Assembly (NCBI RefSeq): GCF_014483895.1
Contig: NZ_CP059987.1
Location: 1,674,001-1,738,000, forward strand
DNA from: Protaetiibacter sp. SSC-01
Lineage (GTDB): Bacteria; Actinomycetota; Actinomycetes; Actinomycetales; Microbacteriaceae
Reading direction: 5' to 3'
Length of the DNA stretch: 64,000 nucleotides
Shown: positions 40,056 to 49,733 of the stretch, piece by piece
Layout of the letters: each line of letters opens with the position of its first letter
How positions within the stretch are numbered: position 1 is the stretch's first letter
Position numbers and translations under genes: made by a program
The notes under the pieces: generated by a model
Seen by the model: the letters and a program-made list of their open reading frames with translations, nothing else
Told to the model about the DNA's origin: nothing
Databases searched by the model: none

Positions 40056-41278
40056 CGGGTGAGCTCCCCCTCGGTGTCGGGGTCGACGACGGTCTCGCCG
40101 CGGTAGAGGGCCTCGAAGATGTCGAGCGTGCGCTGGATGTCGTGCGGCTCGACGGTGCGCAGGGCGCCCCGGCGCAGGCGGTCGAGCTCCTCGGGGGTCG
40201 CCGTGAGCACGGCGCGCAGGTGGCGCGCGAACTCGTCGACGTCGCCGGGCTGGTACAGGTAGCCGTTGAGCCCCGGGTGCACGAGGTGCGGCAGCGCCAT
40301 GGCGTCGGCGGCGACGACGGGCAGACCCGACGCGAGCGCTTCCATCGTCGCGATCGACTGCAGCTCGGCGCGCGACGGCATCGCGAAGACGGATGCGCCG
40401 GTGAGCTCGCGGCGCAGCTCGTCGTCGGAGACACGGCCCGTGAAGCGCACGCGGTCGGTGACGCCGAGCTCTCGCGCACGCGCCTCGAGCCGCGGGCGCA
40501 TCTCGCCGTCGCCGATGATGACGAGCTTCGCGTCGAGGTCCTGCAGCTTCGCGACGGCCTCGATGGCCTCGTGGATGTACTTCTCCTCGTCGAGGCGCCC
40601 GAGAAAGGCGACGATGTTCTCCTCGCGCGGCGAGAAGTCGGGCGTGTAGAAGCTCATGTCGATGCCGCACGAGATCGCGTGCACGCCCGTGAGGCCCGTG
40701 CCGCGCTCGAAGAAGTCGGCCGCACGGCGCGTGGGCGCGGTGATCGCCTCGGCCATCTCGAACCACTTGCGTGCGGCGCGCCACTGGATGCGCGCGAGCC
40801 AGTCGAGGGTCGCCTTCGGCAGCACCTCGACGTGCTGGAGGATGTTCTCGGGCATCGTGTGGTTCGTTCCCACGAGACGGATGCCGTGGCGCTTCGCCGA
40901 GGTCGCGAGCCCGCGGCCCACGACGATGTGCGACTGGAAGTGGATGGCATCCGGCTTCACCTCGCGCACGATGCGCTCGGCGTTCGCCTTGACCCGCCAC
41001 GGCAGCATGAAGCGCAGCCACGGGTGCGGGAGCCAACGCCAGGAGTACACGCGGTGCACGGTCATCGGCACGCCTTCGTGGACCTCGGTGAACGTTCCGG
41101 CGGCCCCCTTCTGGGCGGGCGCCATGACGTGCACGTCGTGCCCGCGCGAGGCCAGCCCGGCCGCGAGGTTGCGGCTGAACGTCGCGGCACCGTTCACATC
41201 GGGGGCGAACGTGTCGCACCCGATGAGGATGGTGAGGCGGGCTTCGGTGGGGGGCGTCGACGACGGTGCGTCGGTCAC
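40052..41278 (-). CDS. Family 4 glycosyltransferase
   Basis: 408-residue GT-B glycosyltransferase. The N-terminal domain opens ILIGCDTFAPDVNGAATFSR, the acceptor loop of PimB/MgtA-type mannosyltransferases. The C-terminal domain carries FLGRLDEEKYIHEAIEA and the donor motif PSRAELQSIATMEALASG (E-x7-E). Probably transfers mannose or glucose from a nucleotide donor to a lipid or glycan of the envelope; the substrate is uncertain. GTG start with GAGGGA upstream; a TAACTT box at 41315-41320 is a plausible -10. Confidence 0.87.
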   Translation of the reverse strand: MTDAPSSTPPTEARLTILIGCDTFAPDVNGAATFSRNLAAGLASRGHDVHVMAPAQKGAAGTFTEVHEGVPMTVHRVYSWRWLPHPWLRFMLPWRVKANAERIVREVKPDAIHFQSHIVVGRGLATSAKRHGIRLVGTNHTMPENILQHVEVLPKATLDWLARIQWRAARKWFEMAEAITAPTRRAADFFERGTGLTGVHAISCGIDMSFYTPDFSPREENIVAFLGRLDEEKYIHEAIEAVAKLQDLDAKLVIIGDGEMRPRLEARARELGVTDRVRFTGRVSDDELRRELTGASVFAMPSRAELQSIATMEALASGLPVVAADAMALPHLVHPGLNGYLYQPGDVDEFARHLRAVLTATPEELDRLRRGALRTVEPHDIQRTLDIFEALYRGETVVDPDTEGELTR

Positions 41279-41317
41279 TCGATCAGTCCCTCGGTCGGCG
41301 GAAAGAACCCCTCTAAG

Positions 41318-42271
41318 TTACCGCAGCGGGGCGAACTCGCCCGGCTCATCGCGCCGGTGGGTCTGGGGGTGGTGCTTCGCGAGCTGGAAGACGCCGAAGA
41401 TCGCGACGCCGCCGGCGACGATCCACACGAGCGCCGCCCAGAGCGGGGTGTTCGAGGCCTCGCCGAGCACGAAGATGCCGATCGCGACGGCGACGAGCGG
41501 GTCGATGACGGTGAGGCCCGCGATCACGAGGTCGGGAGCGCCCACCGAGTACGCGGTCTGCACGAAGTAGAAGCCGAGACCGAGCGCGAGCAGCAGGGCG
41601 ATGCCGCCGACGACCGTGACCCAGTCGAGGTTGCCGGTCAGGATGCGGTTGATGACGACCTTCGCGATCGACGCGACGAAGCCGTACAGGATGCCGCCCG
41701 CGGCGATGTAGAAGAGCGCGTTGACGCGCTTGCGGAAGAAGGCGAACGCGGCGCCGAGCGCGAGGAGCACGACGCCGAGGATCGCGAGCACGATGATGAG
41801 CTGCGTCTCCTTGAGCACGTGCTCGGTCGCGTAGAACGCGGCGACCGTGACGAAGACGCCGATCCCGACGACGCACATGAGGATCGCCGTGATCGCGGGG
41901 CGCTCGAGCTTCACCTTCGAGACGCGCGCGTTGAGGATCGAGGTGAGCACGAGGGCGACGATGCCGATGGGCTGCACCACGATGAGGGGCGCGAAGCCGA
42001 GGGCGACGAGCTGGAAGACGATCGCGAGGCCCAGCATGAGCGTGCCGAAGAGCCAGCTCGGGCGGGCGAGGAGGCGCACGAGCTGACCGCCGGAGAGACC
42101 CGCCTTCTGTCCGGAGCCGTGCGAGGCCTCGACCTTCTCGACGCCGCGATGCTGCAGCTGGGCGCCGAGCGACAGGAACACGGCGCCCACGATCGCGATG
42201 AGGATGCCGATGGGCGCGGAACCCTCGAAGAGTCGCACGACGTCGTCGGCGAGCGGAAGGACGTCAGGCAC
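41318..42271 (-). CDS. DMT superfamily transporter
   Basis: 317-residue integral membrane protein with about nine helices. It has the drug/metabolite transporter pattern APIGILIAIVGAVFLSLGAQ and LGFAPLIVVQPIGIVALVL, the latter close to the NIPA-like subgroup of putative magnesium transporters. A histidine-rich tail, LAKHHPQTHRRDEPGE, ends it. GTG start 6 bases after TAGATT, so leaderless. It is divergent from def with 40 bases between start codons. Confidence 0.82.
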   Translation of the reverse strand: MPDVLPLADDVVRLFEGSAPIGILIAIVGAVFLSLGAQLQHRGVEKVEASHGSGQKAGLSGGQLVRLLARPSWLFGTLMLGLAIVFQLVALGFAPLIVVQPIGIVALVLTSILNARVSKVKLERPAITAILMCVVGIGVFVTVAAFYATEHVLKETQLIIVLAILGVVLLALGAAFAFFRKRVNALFYIAAGGILYGFVASIAKVVINRILTGNLDWVTVVGGIALLLALGLGFYFVQTAYSVGAPDLVIAGLTVIDPLVAVAIGIFVLGEASNTPLWAALVWIVAGGVAIFGVFQLAKHHPQTHRRDEPGEFAPLR

Positions 42272-42277
42272 CCGACG

Positions 42278-42305
42278 AATCTACCCGTCCCGACGCCGAT
42301 ATCCT
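42278..42305. promoter_or_regulatory. Back-to-back -10 boxes for the DMT transporter and def
   Basis: TAGATT on the minus strand (42283-42278) lies 6 bases before GTG 42271, and TATCCT on the plus strand (42300-42305) lies 6 bases before ATG 42312. Both would give leaderless mRNAs, and their -35 regions lie over each other's gene starts. Confidence 0.6.
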
Positions 42306-42311
42306 GTGCGA

Positions 42312-42878
42312 ATGGCCGTTCTCCCGATCCGGATCACCGGGGACCCCGTGCTGCACGAGCGCGCCCAGGAGGTGGAGGAGATCGACGAGGGCCTCTCCGC
42401 CCTCGTGCACGACATGGAGGACACCATGTCGGCCGCACCGGGCGTGGGCCTCGCGGCGCCGCAGGTCGGCATCCCGCTGCGCCTCTTCGTCTACAACTGG
42501 CGCGACGAGGACGGCGTGCTGCACGCCGGCACCGCCATCAACCCGCAGCTGCTCATCTCCCCTCCGCCGGTCGGCATCGCCGACCCCGACGAGGACTCCG
42601 AGGGCTGCCTCTCCATCCCGGGCGAGCGCTTCCCGCTGCTGCGCTCGCACACGGCGCTCCTTCGCGCCGTCGACCTCGACGGCAAGCCGTACGAGATCCT
42701 CGCGACGGGTTGGCTCGCGCGCATCTTCCAACACGAGTTCGACCACCTCGACGGCGTGCTCTACGCCGACCGGCTCGCCGACGCGCACGGGCGCGCCGCA
42801 GCACGGGCGGTGCGCCGCAACAAGTGGGGCGTGCCGGGCAAGTCGTGGCTTCCGGGCCGCGACCACCTCGAGGACTAG
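42312..42878 (+). CDS. def: Peptide deformylase
   Basis: Removes the formyl group from N-terminal formyl-methionine. 188 residues. The three motifs are GVGLAAPQVG, EGCLSIPGE (metal Cys) and FQHEFDHLDGVLY (HEFDH metal site). ATG 6 bases after a TATCCT box. It ends 3 bases from the end of dnaE, which runs the opposite way. Confidence 0.96.
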   Translation: MAVLPIRITGDPVLHERAQEVEEIDEGLSALVHDMEDTMSAAPGVGLAAPQVGIPLRLFVYNWRDEDGVLHAGTAINPQLLISPPPVGIADPDEDSEGCLSIPGERFPLLRSHTALLRAVDLDGKPYEILATGWLARIFQHEFDHLDGVLYADRLADAHGRAAARAVRRNKWGVPGKSWLPGRDHLED

Positions 42879-42881
42879 CCC

Positions 42882-45800
42882 TCAGACGACGCAGTTGGGC
42901 CCGAGGAGGCTCTTGAGCTCGCCGTAGAGGTCGGCGGTCACCGACACCGGGTACGGGATCTCGAAGAGCCGCGCCGTGTCGCCGCGCACGAGGCGCAGCC
43001 GCACCTCGTTGTCGCCGCGGTGGCGGATGAGCACGTCGCCGAGCGCCGAGACGACCTCGGTGGTCGCGCGGTGCTCGGGCACCTGGATGACAAGCGGACC
43101 CGAGCCGAGGCTCTGACCCGTGTCGGGCATGAACATGCTCTGCGCGTGCAGGCCGATGCCGTCGTCGCGCTGGCTCACGCGCGCCTTGATGACGGCGATG
43201 CTGTCGCCCTGCAGGCCCGGCGCGAACTCCTGGTAGGTCTTGCCGAGGAACATGACGCTCACCTCGCCGGTGAAGTCCTCGATCGTGACGACGCCGTACG
43301 GGTTGCCCGACTGCCGCGCCGTGCGGTGCTGCACGCTCGTGAGGAGGCCCGCGACCGTGACCGACTCGCCGTCCTGGATGCTGTCGGACGCGAGCAGGTC
43401 GCCGACCGTGATCGACGCGTGCTTCGCGAGCAGCACCTCGAGGCCGTCGAGCGGATGCTCGGAGACGTAGAGGCCGAGCATCTCGCGCTCGAAGGCGAGC
43501 TTGTCCTTCTTCGACCACTCGGGCCGCTCGGGCACGTGGTCGACGGCAGCGGGCTCGTCCCAGAGCGAGTCGAAGTCGAACCCGACCTGGCCGTTGGCCT
43601 CGTTGCGCTTGACCGAGACCGCCGACTCGACGGCCTCCTCGTGGATCTCGATGAGCGCGCGGCGGGTCGTGCCGAGCGAGTCGAAGGCGCCCGCCTTGAT
43701 GAGCGACTCGATCGTGCGCTTGTTGAGAGCCGCGAGCGGCACCTTGCGCAGGAAGTCGTGGAAGGACGTGAACTTGTCCTTCTCCTCGCGCGCTGCCCGG
43801 ATCTGGTCGACGACGCCGAAGCCCACATTGCGCACGGCGCCGAGACCGAAGCGGATGTCCTCCCCGACGGCCGCGAAGAAGCCGATCGACTCGTTGACGT
43901 CGGGCGGGAGCACCTTGATGCCCATGCGGCGGCACTCGTTGAGGTAGACGGCGAGCTTGTCGCGCGCGTCGCCGACGCTCGTGAGGAGGGCCGCCATGTA
44001 CTCGGCCGGGTAGTGCGCCTTGAGGTACGCCGTCCAGTAGCTCAGCACGCCGTAGGCGGCCGAGTGCGCTTTGTTGAACGCGTAGTCGGAGAAGGGCAGC
44101 AGGATGTCCCACAGCGTCTTGATGGCCGTGTCGGAGAAGCCGCGCTCCTTCATGCCCGCGCTGAAGCCCTCGTACTGCTTGTCGAGCTCGGACTTCTTCT
44201 TCTTGCCCATCGCGCGGCGCAGGATGTCGGCTTGGCCGAGCGAGAAGCCCGCCACCCGCTGCGCGATCGCCATCACCTGCTCCTGGTAGATGATGAGGCC
44301 GTAGGTCGTGTCGAGGATGTCCTTGAGGGGTTCCTCGAGCTCCGGGTGGATCGGCACGATCGGCTGCTGCCCGTTCTTGCGCAGCGCGTAGTTCGTGTGC
44401 GAGTTCGCACCCATGGGGCCGGGACGGTAGAGCGCGATGACGGCGGAGATGTCCTCGAAGTTGTCGGGCTTCATGAGGCGCAGGAGCGCGCGCATGGGCC
44501 CGCCGTCGAGCTGGAACACGCCGAGCGTGTCGCCGCGGCCGAGGAGCTCGTAGGCGGCCGGGTCGTCGAGGGCCAGTTCCTCGAGCACGGGCCGGAAGCC
44601 GCGGTTGGCCTCGATGTTGTCGAGGGCGTCGTCGATGATGGTGAGGTTTCTGAGCCCCAGGAAGTCCATCTTGATGAGGCCGAGGGCCTCCGCCGCGGGG
44701 TAGTCGAACTGCGTGACGATCTGGCCGTCCTGCTCACGGCGCATGATCGGGATGATGTCGATGAGCGGCTCGCTCGACATGATGACGCCTGCGGCGTGCA
44801 CACCCCATTGGCGCTTGAGGCCCTCGAGGCCGCGCGCCGTCTCGAAGACCGTGCGCGCCTCCGCGTCGGTGTCGAGGATGGCGCGGAAGTCACCCGCCTC
44901 CTTGTAGCGGTCGTGGGCGGGGTCGACGATGCCCGAGAGCGGGATGTCCTTGCCCATGATCGCGGGCGGCATCGCTTTGGTGAGCTTCTCGCCCATCGAG
45001 AACGGGAAGCCGAGCACGCGGCCGGAGTCCTTGAGTGCCTGCTTCGCCTTGATCGTGCCGTAGGTGACGATCTGCGCGACGCGCTCCTCGCCGTACTTCT
45101 CGGTGACGTACTTGATGACCTCGCCGCGGCGACGCTCGTCGAAGTCGACGTCGAAGTCGGGCATCGAGACGCGGTCGGGGTTGAGGAAGCGCTCGAAGAT
45201 GAGGCCGTGCTGGAGCGGGTCCAGGTCGGTGATCTTCATGGCGTACGCCGCCATGGAACCGGCACCCGAGCCGCGGCCGGGGCCGACGCGGATGCCGTGG
45301 TCCTTCGACCAGTTGATGAAGTCGGCGACGACGAGGAAGTAACCCGGGAAACCCATCTGCGTGATGACGCCGACCTCGTACTCGGCCTGCTTGCGCACGT
45401 CGTCGGGGATGCCGGCCGGGTAGCGCTCGTGGAGGCCGCGCTCGACCTCCTTGATGAACCAGCTCTCCTCGGTCTCACCCTCGGGCACCGGATAGCGCGG
45501 CATGTAGTTGGCGCTCGTGTTGAACGTCACGTCGCAGCGCTCGGCGATGAGGAGCGTGTTGTCGCACGCATCCGGGTGGTCGCGGAACAGCTGCCGCATC
45601 TCGGCGGGCGACTTGAGGTAGAACTCCTGCGAGTCGAACTTGAACCGCTTCGGGTCGGCGAGCGTCGAGCCCGACTGCACGCACAGCAGGATCTCGTGCG
45701 CCGAGGAGTCGTGCGCGTGCGTGTAGTGCAGGTCGTTCGTGGCGACGAGCGGGAGGCCGAGGTCTTTCGACAGCCGCACGAGGTCGGTCATGACGCGGCG

Positions 45801-46394
45801 CTCGATGCCGAGGCCGTGGTCCATGATCTCGACGAAGAAGTTGTCCTTGCCGAAGATGTCGCGGAACTCGGCGGCCGCCTCGCGCGCGAGCTCGTACTGA
45901 CCGAGGCGCAGGCGCGTCTGCACCTCGCCCGACGGGCATCCGGTGGTCGCGATGATGCCCTTGCCGTAGGTCTGCAGCAGTTCGCGGTCCATACGTGGCT
46001 TGAAGTAGTAGCCCTCGATCGACGCGAGGCTCGAGAGACGGAAGAGGTTGTGCATGCCCTCCGTGTTCTCGGCCCACATCGTCATGTGGGTGTACGCGCC
46101 GGAGCCCGAGACGTCGTCCTCTCCCCCGTCGCCCCACCGCACGCGCGTCTTGTCGGTGCGGTGGGTGCCCGGCGTGAGGTAGGCCTCGGTGCCGATGATC
46201 GGCTTGACGCCCGCGTTGTTCGCCTGCGACCAGAAGTCGAAGGCGCCGAAGTTGTTGCCGTGGTCGGTGATCGCGATGCCCGGCATGCCCTGGGCCGCGA
46301 CCTCCTTCATGAGGTCGGACACGCGGGCAGCGCCGTCGAGCATGCTGTATTCGCTGTGCACGTGCAGGTGCACGAAGGAATCGCTGCTCGTCAC
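42882..46394 (-). CDS. dnaE: DNA polymerase III alpha subunit
   Basis: 1170-residue replicative polymerase. The N-terminal PHP domain (HLHVHSEYSMLDG, TDHGNNFGAFDF) keeps its histidine/aspartate ligands and may proofread in actinobacteria. The palm has GPGRGSGAGSMAAY and the catalytic triad MPDFDVDFDERRR. The finger region includes HSAAYGVLSYWTAYLK, followed by the beta-clamp binding and OB-fold domains (VTVAGLLTSVQHRTA). GTG start with GGAGAAGG upstream. Length is typical of actinobacterial DnaE1. Confidence 0.97.
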   Translation of the reverse strand: MTSSDSFVHLHVHSEYSMLDGAARVSDLMKEVAAQGMPGIAITDHGNNFGAFDFWSQANNAGVKPIIGTEAYLTPGTHRTDKTRVRWGDGGEDDVSGSGAYTHMTMWAENTEGMHNLFRLSSLASIEGYYFKPRMDRELLQTYGKGIIATTGCPSGEVQTRLRLGQYELAREAAAEFRDIFGKDNFFVEIMDHGLGIERRVMTDLVRLSKDLGLPLVATNDLHYTHAHDSSAHEILLCVQSGSTLADPKRFKFDSQEFYLKSPAEMRQLFRDHPDACDNTLLIAERCDVTFNTSANYMPRYPVPEGETEESWFIKEVERGLHERYPAGIPDDVRKQAEYEVGVITQMGFPGYFLVVADFINWSKDHGIRVGPGRGSGAGSMAAYAMKITDLDPLQHGLIFERFLNPDRVSMPDFDVDFDERRRGEVIKYVTEKYGEERVAQIVTYGTIKAKQALKDSGRVLGFPFSMGEKLTKAMPPAIMGKDIPLSGIVDPAHDRYKEAGDFRAILDTDAEARTVFETARGLEGLKRQWGVHAAGVIMSSEPLIDIIPIMRREQDGQIVTQFDYPAAEALGLIKMDFLGLRNLTIIDDALDNIEANRGFRPVLEELALDDPAAYELLGRGDTLGVFQLDGGPMRALLRLMKPDNFEDISAVIALYRPGPMGANSHTNYALRKNGQQPIVPIHPELEEPLKDILDTTYGLIIYQEQVMAIAQRVAGFSLGQADILRRAMGKKKKSELDKQYEGFSAGMKERGFSDTAIKTLWDILLPFSDYAFNKAHSAAYGVLSYWTAYLKAHYPAEYMAALLTSVGDARDKLAVYLNECRRMGIKVLPPDVNESIGFFAAVGEDIRFGLGAVRNVGFGVVDQIRAAREEKDKFTSFHDFLRKVPLAALNKRTIESLIKAGAFDSLGTTRRALIEIHEEAVESAVSVKRNEANGQVGFDFDSLWDEPAAVDHVPERPEWSKKDKLAFEREMLGLYVSEHPLDGLEVLLAKHASITVGDLLASDSIQDGESVTVAGLLTSVQHRTARQSGNPYGVVTIEDFTGEVSVMFLGKTYQEFAPGLQGDSIAVIKARVSQRDDGIGLHAQSMFMPDTGQSLGSGPLVIQVPEHRATTEVVSALGDVLIRHRGDNEVRLRLVRGDTARLFEIPYPVSVTADLYGELKSLLGPNCVV

Positions 46395-46442
46395 GCCTTC
46401 TCCGCCTCGATCCGGACTCGTGGGAAGGTCCGGGGTTCCAGA

Positions 46443-47360
46443 CTAATCCGCACGGAGGACGTCGAGCGCGTGCTGGAGATCGTCGGGGTACCGTGTCTCG
46501 AACTCGACGTACTCCCCCGACCCGGGGTGGCGGAATCCGAGCCGCACGGCGTGCAGCCACTGCCGCGCGATGCCGAGCCGCGAGGCGAGCGTCGGGTCCG
46601 CGCCGTAGAGGATGTCGCCGACGCACGGGTGGCGCTGGGCCGACATGTGCACGCGGATCTGGTGCGTGCGTCCCGTCTCGAGGTGGATCTCGAGGAGGGT
46701 CGCCGCGCGCATCGCCTCGAGCGTGTCGTAGTGGGTGACGGCGTGCTTGCCGTCGGCCGTGACCGCGAACTTCCAGCTGGATCCCGGATGCCGTCCGACG
46801 GGCGCGTCGATCGTGCCCGAGAACGGGTCGGGGTGCCCCTGCACGACGGCGTGGTAGATCTTGTCGACCTCGCGGTCGTGGAACTGCCGCTTCATCTCGC
46901 TGTAGGCGCGCTCGCTCTTCGCGACGACCATGAGTCCGCTCGTGCCCACGTCGAGCCGGTGCACGATGCCCTGCCGCTCGGCGGATCCGGATGTCGCGAT
47001 GCGGTACCCGGCGCCCGCGAGGGCTCCCAGCACGGTCGGCCCGTCCCATCCGCTCGCGGGGTGCGCGGCGACGCCGACGGGCTTGTCGATCACGACGATG
47101 TCGTCGTCGTCGTGCACGACGTGGAAGCCGGGCACGAGCTGCGGCACGACCGCGGGCTCGAGCTTGGGCGCCCACTCGACCTCGAGCCAGCCGGGGCGCA
47201 CGCGGTCGGACTTACCGAGCACGGCGCCGTCGAGCGTCACCCCGCCGGCCTCGAGCACCTCCTGAGCGAAGGTGCGCGAGAACCCGAGCAGGCGGGCGAC
47301 CGCGGCATCCGCTCGATCGCCGACGAGCCCGTCGGGGATCGGCATCCCACGACGCTCCAT
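46443..47360 (-). CDS. rluD: RluA-family 23S rRNA pseudouridine synthase
   Basis: 305 residues: an N-terminal S4-like RNA-binding domain ([20 protein letters not shown]) and a catalytic domain with the nucleophilic Asp in [31 protein letters not shown] is a further family motif. Probably modifies helix 69 of 23S rRNA (RluD role inferred from synteny). ATG with AGGAGAG 8 bases upstream. It sits in the invariant lspA-rluD-dnaE order of actinobacteria. Confidence 0.94.
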   Translation of the reverse strand: MERRGMPIPDGLVGDRADAAVARLLGFSRTFAQEVLEAGGVTLDGAVLGKSDRVRPGWLEVEWAPKLEPAVVPQLVPGFHVVHDDDDIVVIDKPVGVAAHPASGWDGPTVLGALAGAGYRIATSGSAERQGIVHRLDVGTSGLMVVAKSERAYSEMKRQFHDREVDKIYHAVVQGHPDPFSGTIDAPVGRHPGSSWKFAVTADGKHAVTHYDTLEAMRAATLLEIHLETGRTHQIRVHMSAQRHPCVGDILYGADPTLASRLGIARQWLHAVRLGFRHPGSGEYVEFETRYPDDLQHALDVLRAD

Positions 47361-47385
47361 CAGCGCTCTCCTGTCACGGATGCCG

Positions 47386-47967
47386 TCACTCGTCGGCGGC
47401 GGGCGGCGTCGGAACCCGCTCGATCGTGTCGGAGGCCCTCGTGCCGTCGAGGTGCACGCCGCGGAGCGTCAGCAGCAGGAACAGCCCCATCGCGGTGGAG
47501 ATCGCGATGTCGGCGATGTTGAAGATCGCCGGGAAGCCCCACACCCGGATGAAGTCGATGACGTGCCCCTGGCCGAAGCTCGGCTCTCGGAACAGGCGGT
47601 CGGTCACGTTGCCGAGCGCTCCGCCGAGGAGGAGGCCCAGCATCCAGGCCCACGCGGCGGACTTGATGCGCTTCGCGAGCACGATGATCGCGACGATGAC
47701 GCCGACGGCGACGATCGAGAGGATCCACGTGAACCCGCTCGCGAGCGAGAACGCCGCGCCCGAGTTGCGCACGAAGTGGAACTGGAGCAGCTGCCCGATC
47801 ACCTCGATCGACTCGCCCTCCTCGAGGTTGGCGACGATGAGGAACTTCGCGAGCTGGTCGAGGGCGAGGATCCCTGCCGCGACGACGCCGAGCAGCACGA
47901 GGGCGCGCACGCTCACGCGCGCGCGCCCCGTGAGGTCCGGCGTGCCCTGCGGCTCAGTTGCCGCCAA
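47386..47967 (-). CDS. lspA: Lipoprotein signal peptidase (signal peptidase II)
   Basis: 193-residue membrane aspartyl protease that cleaves lipoprotein signal peptides after lipidation. Four helices; the catalytic Asp residues are in GNVTDRLF and FNIADIAIS; the conserved [14 protein letters not shown] loop is present. The first possible start is TTG 47967, inside the last codons of divIVA (14-base overlap); GTG at 47916, nearer to the first helix, is an alternative. Coupled to divIVA. Confidence 0.93.
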   Translation of the reverse strand: MAATEPQGTPDLTGRARVSVRALVLLGVVAAGILALDQLAKFLIVANLEEGESIEVIGQLLQFHFVRNSGAAFSLASGFTWILSIVAVGVIVAIIVLAKRIKSAAWAWMLGLLLGGALGNVTDRLFREPSFGQGHVIDFIRVWGFPAIFNIADIAISTAMGLFLLLTLRGVHLDGTRASDTIERVPTPPAADE

Positions 47968-49039
47968 AACCGGGGAACTCGGTGTTGCGCTGCGAGTACG
48001 CGGGGTACTCGGGCTGCTGCGAGGACTGCTCGGGCTGCGAGGCCGGGTACTCGTTCGTCACCTGCGGCGCCGGGAAGCCGGCGTACGCGGGGGGCGTCGA
48101 GCCGCTCGCGGGCTGCGGGGCGGGAGCCTGGCTGTAGTCGCCGCCGTAGGCGGGCGCCGCGAACTCCTGCGGAGCGGGCTGCTCGGCGGGCGCGGCATCG
48201 GCCGGGGCCTCGTACGACGGCGGGTTCTCGACGACGGGCGACTCGTACGACGGGGCCTCGTAGCTCGGGGCCTCGTACGACGGCGGGTCGTAGCTGGGCG
48301 CCGCGAACGCGGGGGCCTCGGATGCCGGGGCCTCGGATGCGGGCGCGCCGAAGACGGGGCCGGCGGAGCCGAGCGCCGGCTGAGCGGCAGCCTCGGGCGC
48401 CGAGATCGGCGCGGCCGACTCAAGCTCACGCAGCTGACCCTCGATGTAGCCCTTGAGCTGGTCGCGGTACTCCGACTCGAAGATGCGGAGCTCCTCGATG
48501 CGGCGCTCGAGGCCCGACTTCTCTGCCTCGAGGGCCTCGATCGCGGTGCGCTGCTGCGTCTCCGCCTCGGACACGAGACGTGCGGCCGTCGCGTGGCCCT
48601 CGGCGATCAGCTGGTCGCGCTTCTCCATGCCCTCGCGCACGTGCTCCTCGTGGAGGCGGCGGGCGAGCTGGAGCAGGTTGTTGGTGTTGCTCTGGTCCAT
48701 CGAGCCGTCCTGCTGGCCGAGGTCGGCGGCGGGAGCCGGAACCGGGGCGGGAGCGGGGGCCGCGACGGGCGCGGGCATCGCGGCGGGCGCCGGCGCCGGG
48801 ACGGGGGCGACGCTCGGAGCGGCCGGCGCGGGAGCCTGGCTCGCGGAGCGCTGCAGCTCGCTCACGCGGGCGTCGGCGGCCACAAGGCGCTGGCGCAGCT
48901 CCTCGTTCTCCTGATTGAGGCGCCGGAGCTCGACGACGACCTCGTCCAGGAAGTCGTCGACCTCGTCCTGGTCGTAACCCTCACGGAACTTCGTGGGATT
49001 GAAACGCTTGTTGACGACATCTTCCGGCGTCAGAGCCAT
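47954..49039 (-). CDS. divIVA: DivIVA/Wag31 polar growth protein
   Basis: 361-residue coiled-coil protein that marks cell poles and septa and directs peptidoglycan growth in actinobacteria. The N-terminal membrane-binding domain LTPEDVVNKRFNPTKFREGY and QDEVDDFLDEVVVELRRL is followed by a Pro/Ala linker, a second coiled coil (about 115-215) and a long disordered tail. The tail holds tandem PSYEAP-type repeats (residues about 246-283) and ends in Gln/Tyr-rich sequence. Such a tail is longer than in Bacillus DivIVA. A TACGGT box at 49085-49090 is a possible -10. Confidence 0.95.
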   Translation of the reverse strand: MALTPEDVVNKRFNPTKFREGYDQDEVDDFLDEVVVELRRLNQENEELRQRLVAADARVSELQRSASQAPAPAAPSVAPVPAPAPAAMPAPVAAPAPAPVPAPAADLGQQDGSMDQSNTNNLLQLARRLHEEHVREGMEKRDQLIAEGHATAARLVSEAETQQRTAIEALEAEKSGLERRIEELRIFESEYRDQLKGYIEGQLRELESAAPISAPEAAAQPALGSAGPVFGAPASEAPASEAPAFAAPSYDPPSYEAPSYEAPSYESPVVENPPSYEAPADAAPAEQPAPQEFAAPAYGGDYSQAPAPQPASGSTPPAYAGFPAPQVTNEYPASQPEQSSQQPEYPAYSQRNTEFPGFGGN

Positions 49040-49221
49040 GACCGCACCTCGATTGCTTTCCTCATCCGGTTGGCGAATCCATCAACCGTAGCAAGGTTCA
49101 GGCCCCGGTTGAGAGTCGCGCGGTGACCAGATTACCGCCGTGCGGCTGAGAGGACGCTGCCCCCCGTTCGGTTGCCAGTGTGACTGGTGTGACTCGTGAG
49201 GAAAGCGGATGCCGGGAGGGC

Positions 49222-49698
49222 TCAGTGGGTCTCGAAGAAGCCCGCGTCGACCTCGGCGTCGGCCTCGGCCTGGTCGCCGCTCACGGCCACGTGCTCGGGC
49301 GAGAGCAGGAAGACCTTGTTGGTGACGCGCTCGATCTTGCCGTAGAGGCCCATCGAGAGGCCGCTCGCGAAGTCGATGAGGCGACGAGCCTCGGGCTCGC
49401 TCATCTGCGAGAGGTTGATGATGACCGGCACGCCCTCGCGGAAGCTCTCGGCGATCGTCTGCGCGTCCTTGTAGTGGCGCGGGTGCACCGTGAGGATCTC
49501 GTTCATGCCCGAGGGGGCCGTCCGGGGCGCGGCGGCGCGACGCAGCGGCGTCACGGGCGCGGGGCGCGAGTTCACGGGAGCGGACGCGGCAGCGGCCGTC
49601 TCGCGGGGCGCGGGCGCCGCCTGCTCGGGCGCGACGTCGTCGTACTCCTCATCGGCCAGGCCGAGGTAGACCATCGTCTTGCGCAGCGGGTTCGCCAT
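49222..49698 (-). CDS. sepF: Cell division protein SepF
   Basis: 158 residues. SepF tethers FtsZ to the membrane and is essential in actinobacteria that lack FtsA. An N-terminal amphipathic helix ([20 protein letters not shown]) and an Ala/Pro linker precede the core domain [20 protein letters not shown] with [20 protein letters not shown]. It lies between yggS and divIVA. The 182 bases between it and divIVA have no gene, so the yggT gene usual at this place is absent. Confidence 0.95.
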   Translation of the reverse strand: MANPLRKTMVYLGLADEEYDDVAPEQAAPAPRETAAAASAPVNSRPAPVTPLRRAAAPRTAPSGMNEILTVHPRHYKDAQTIAESFREGVPVIINLSQMSEPEARRLIDFASGLSMGLYGKIERVTNKVFLLSPEHVAVSGDQAEADAEVDAGFFETH

Positions 49699-49733
49699 GA
49701 CATCCTCCGGATCGTGCGGTTCTGTTCCCGAGA

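Noticed and set aside
43020-47522. 1500-codon plus-strand frame opposite dnaE and rluD
   Set aside because: Composition is that of an antisense frame (Arg/Asp/Val/His strings) and the opposite strand encodes intact DnaE and RluD.
48190-48300. Tandem repeats considered as a possible DNA repeat array
   Set aside because: They are in-frame codons of the disordered DivIVA tail, not a CRISPR or intergenic repeat.
49140-49200. GTGACT direct repeats near 49178-49196 as a regulator site
   Set aside because: Only two short copies lie downstream of sepF, away from the divIVA promoter; too little to support a site.
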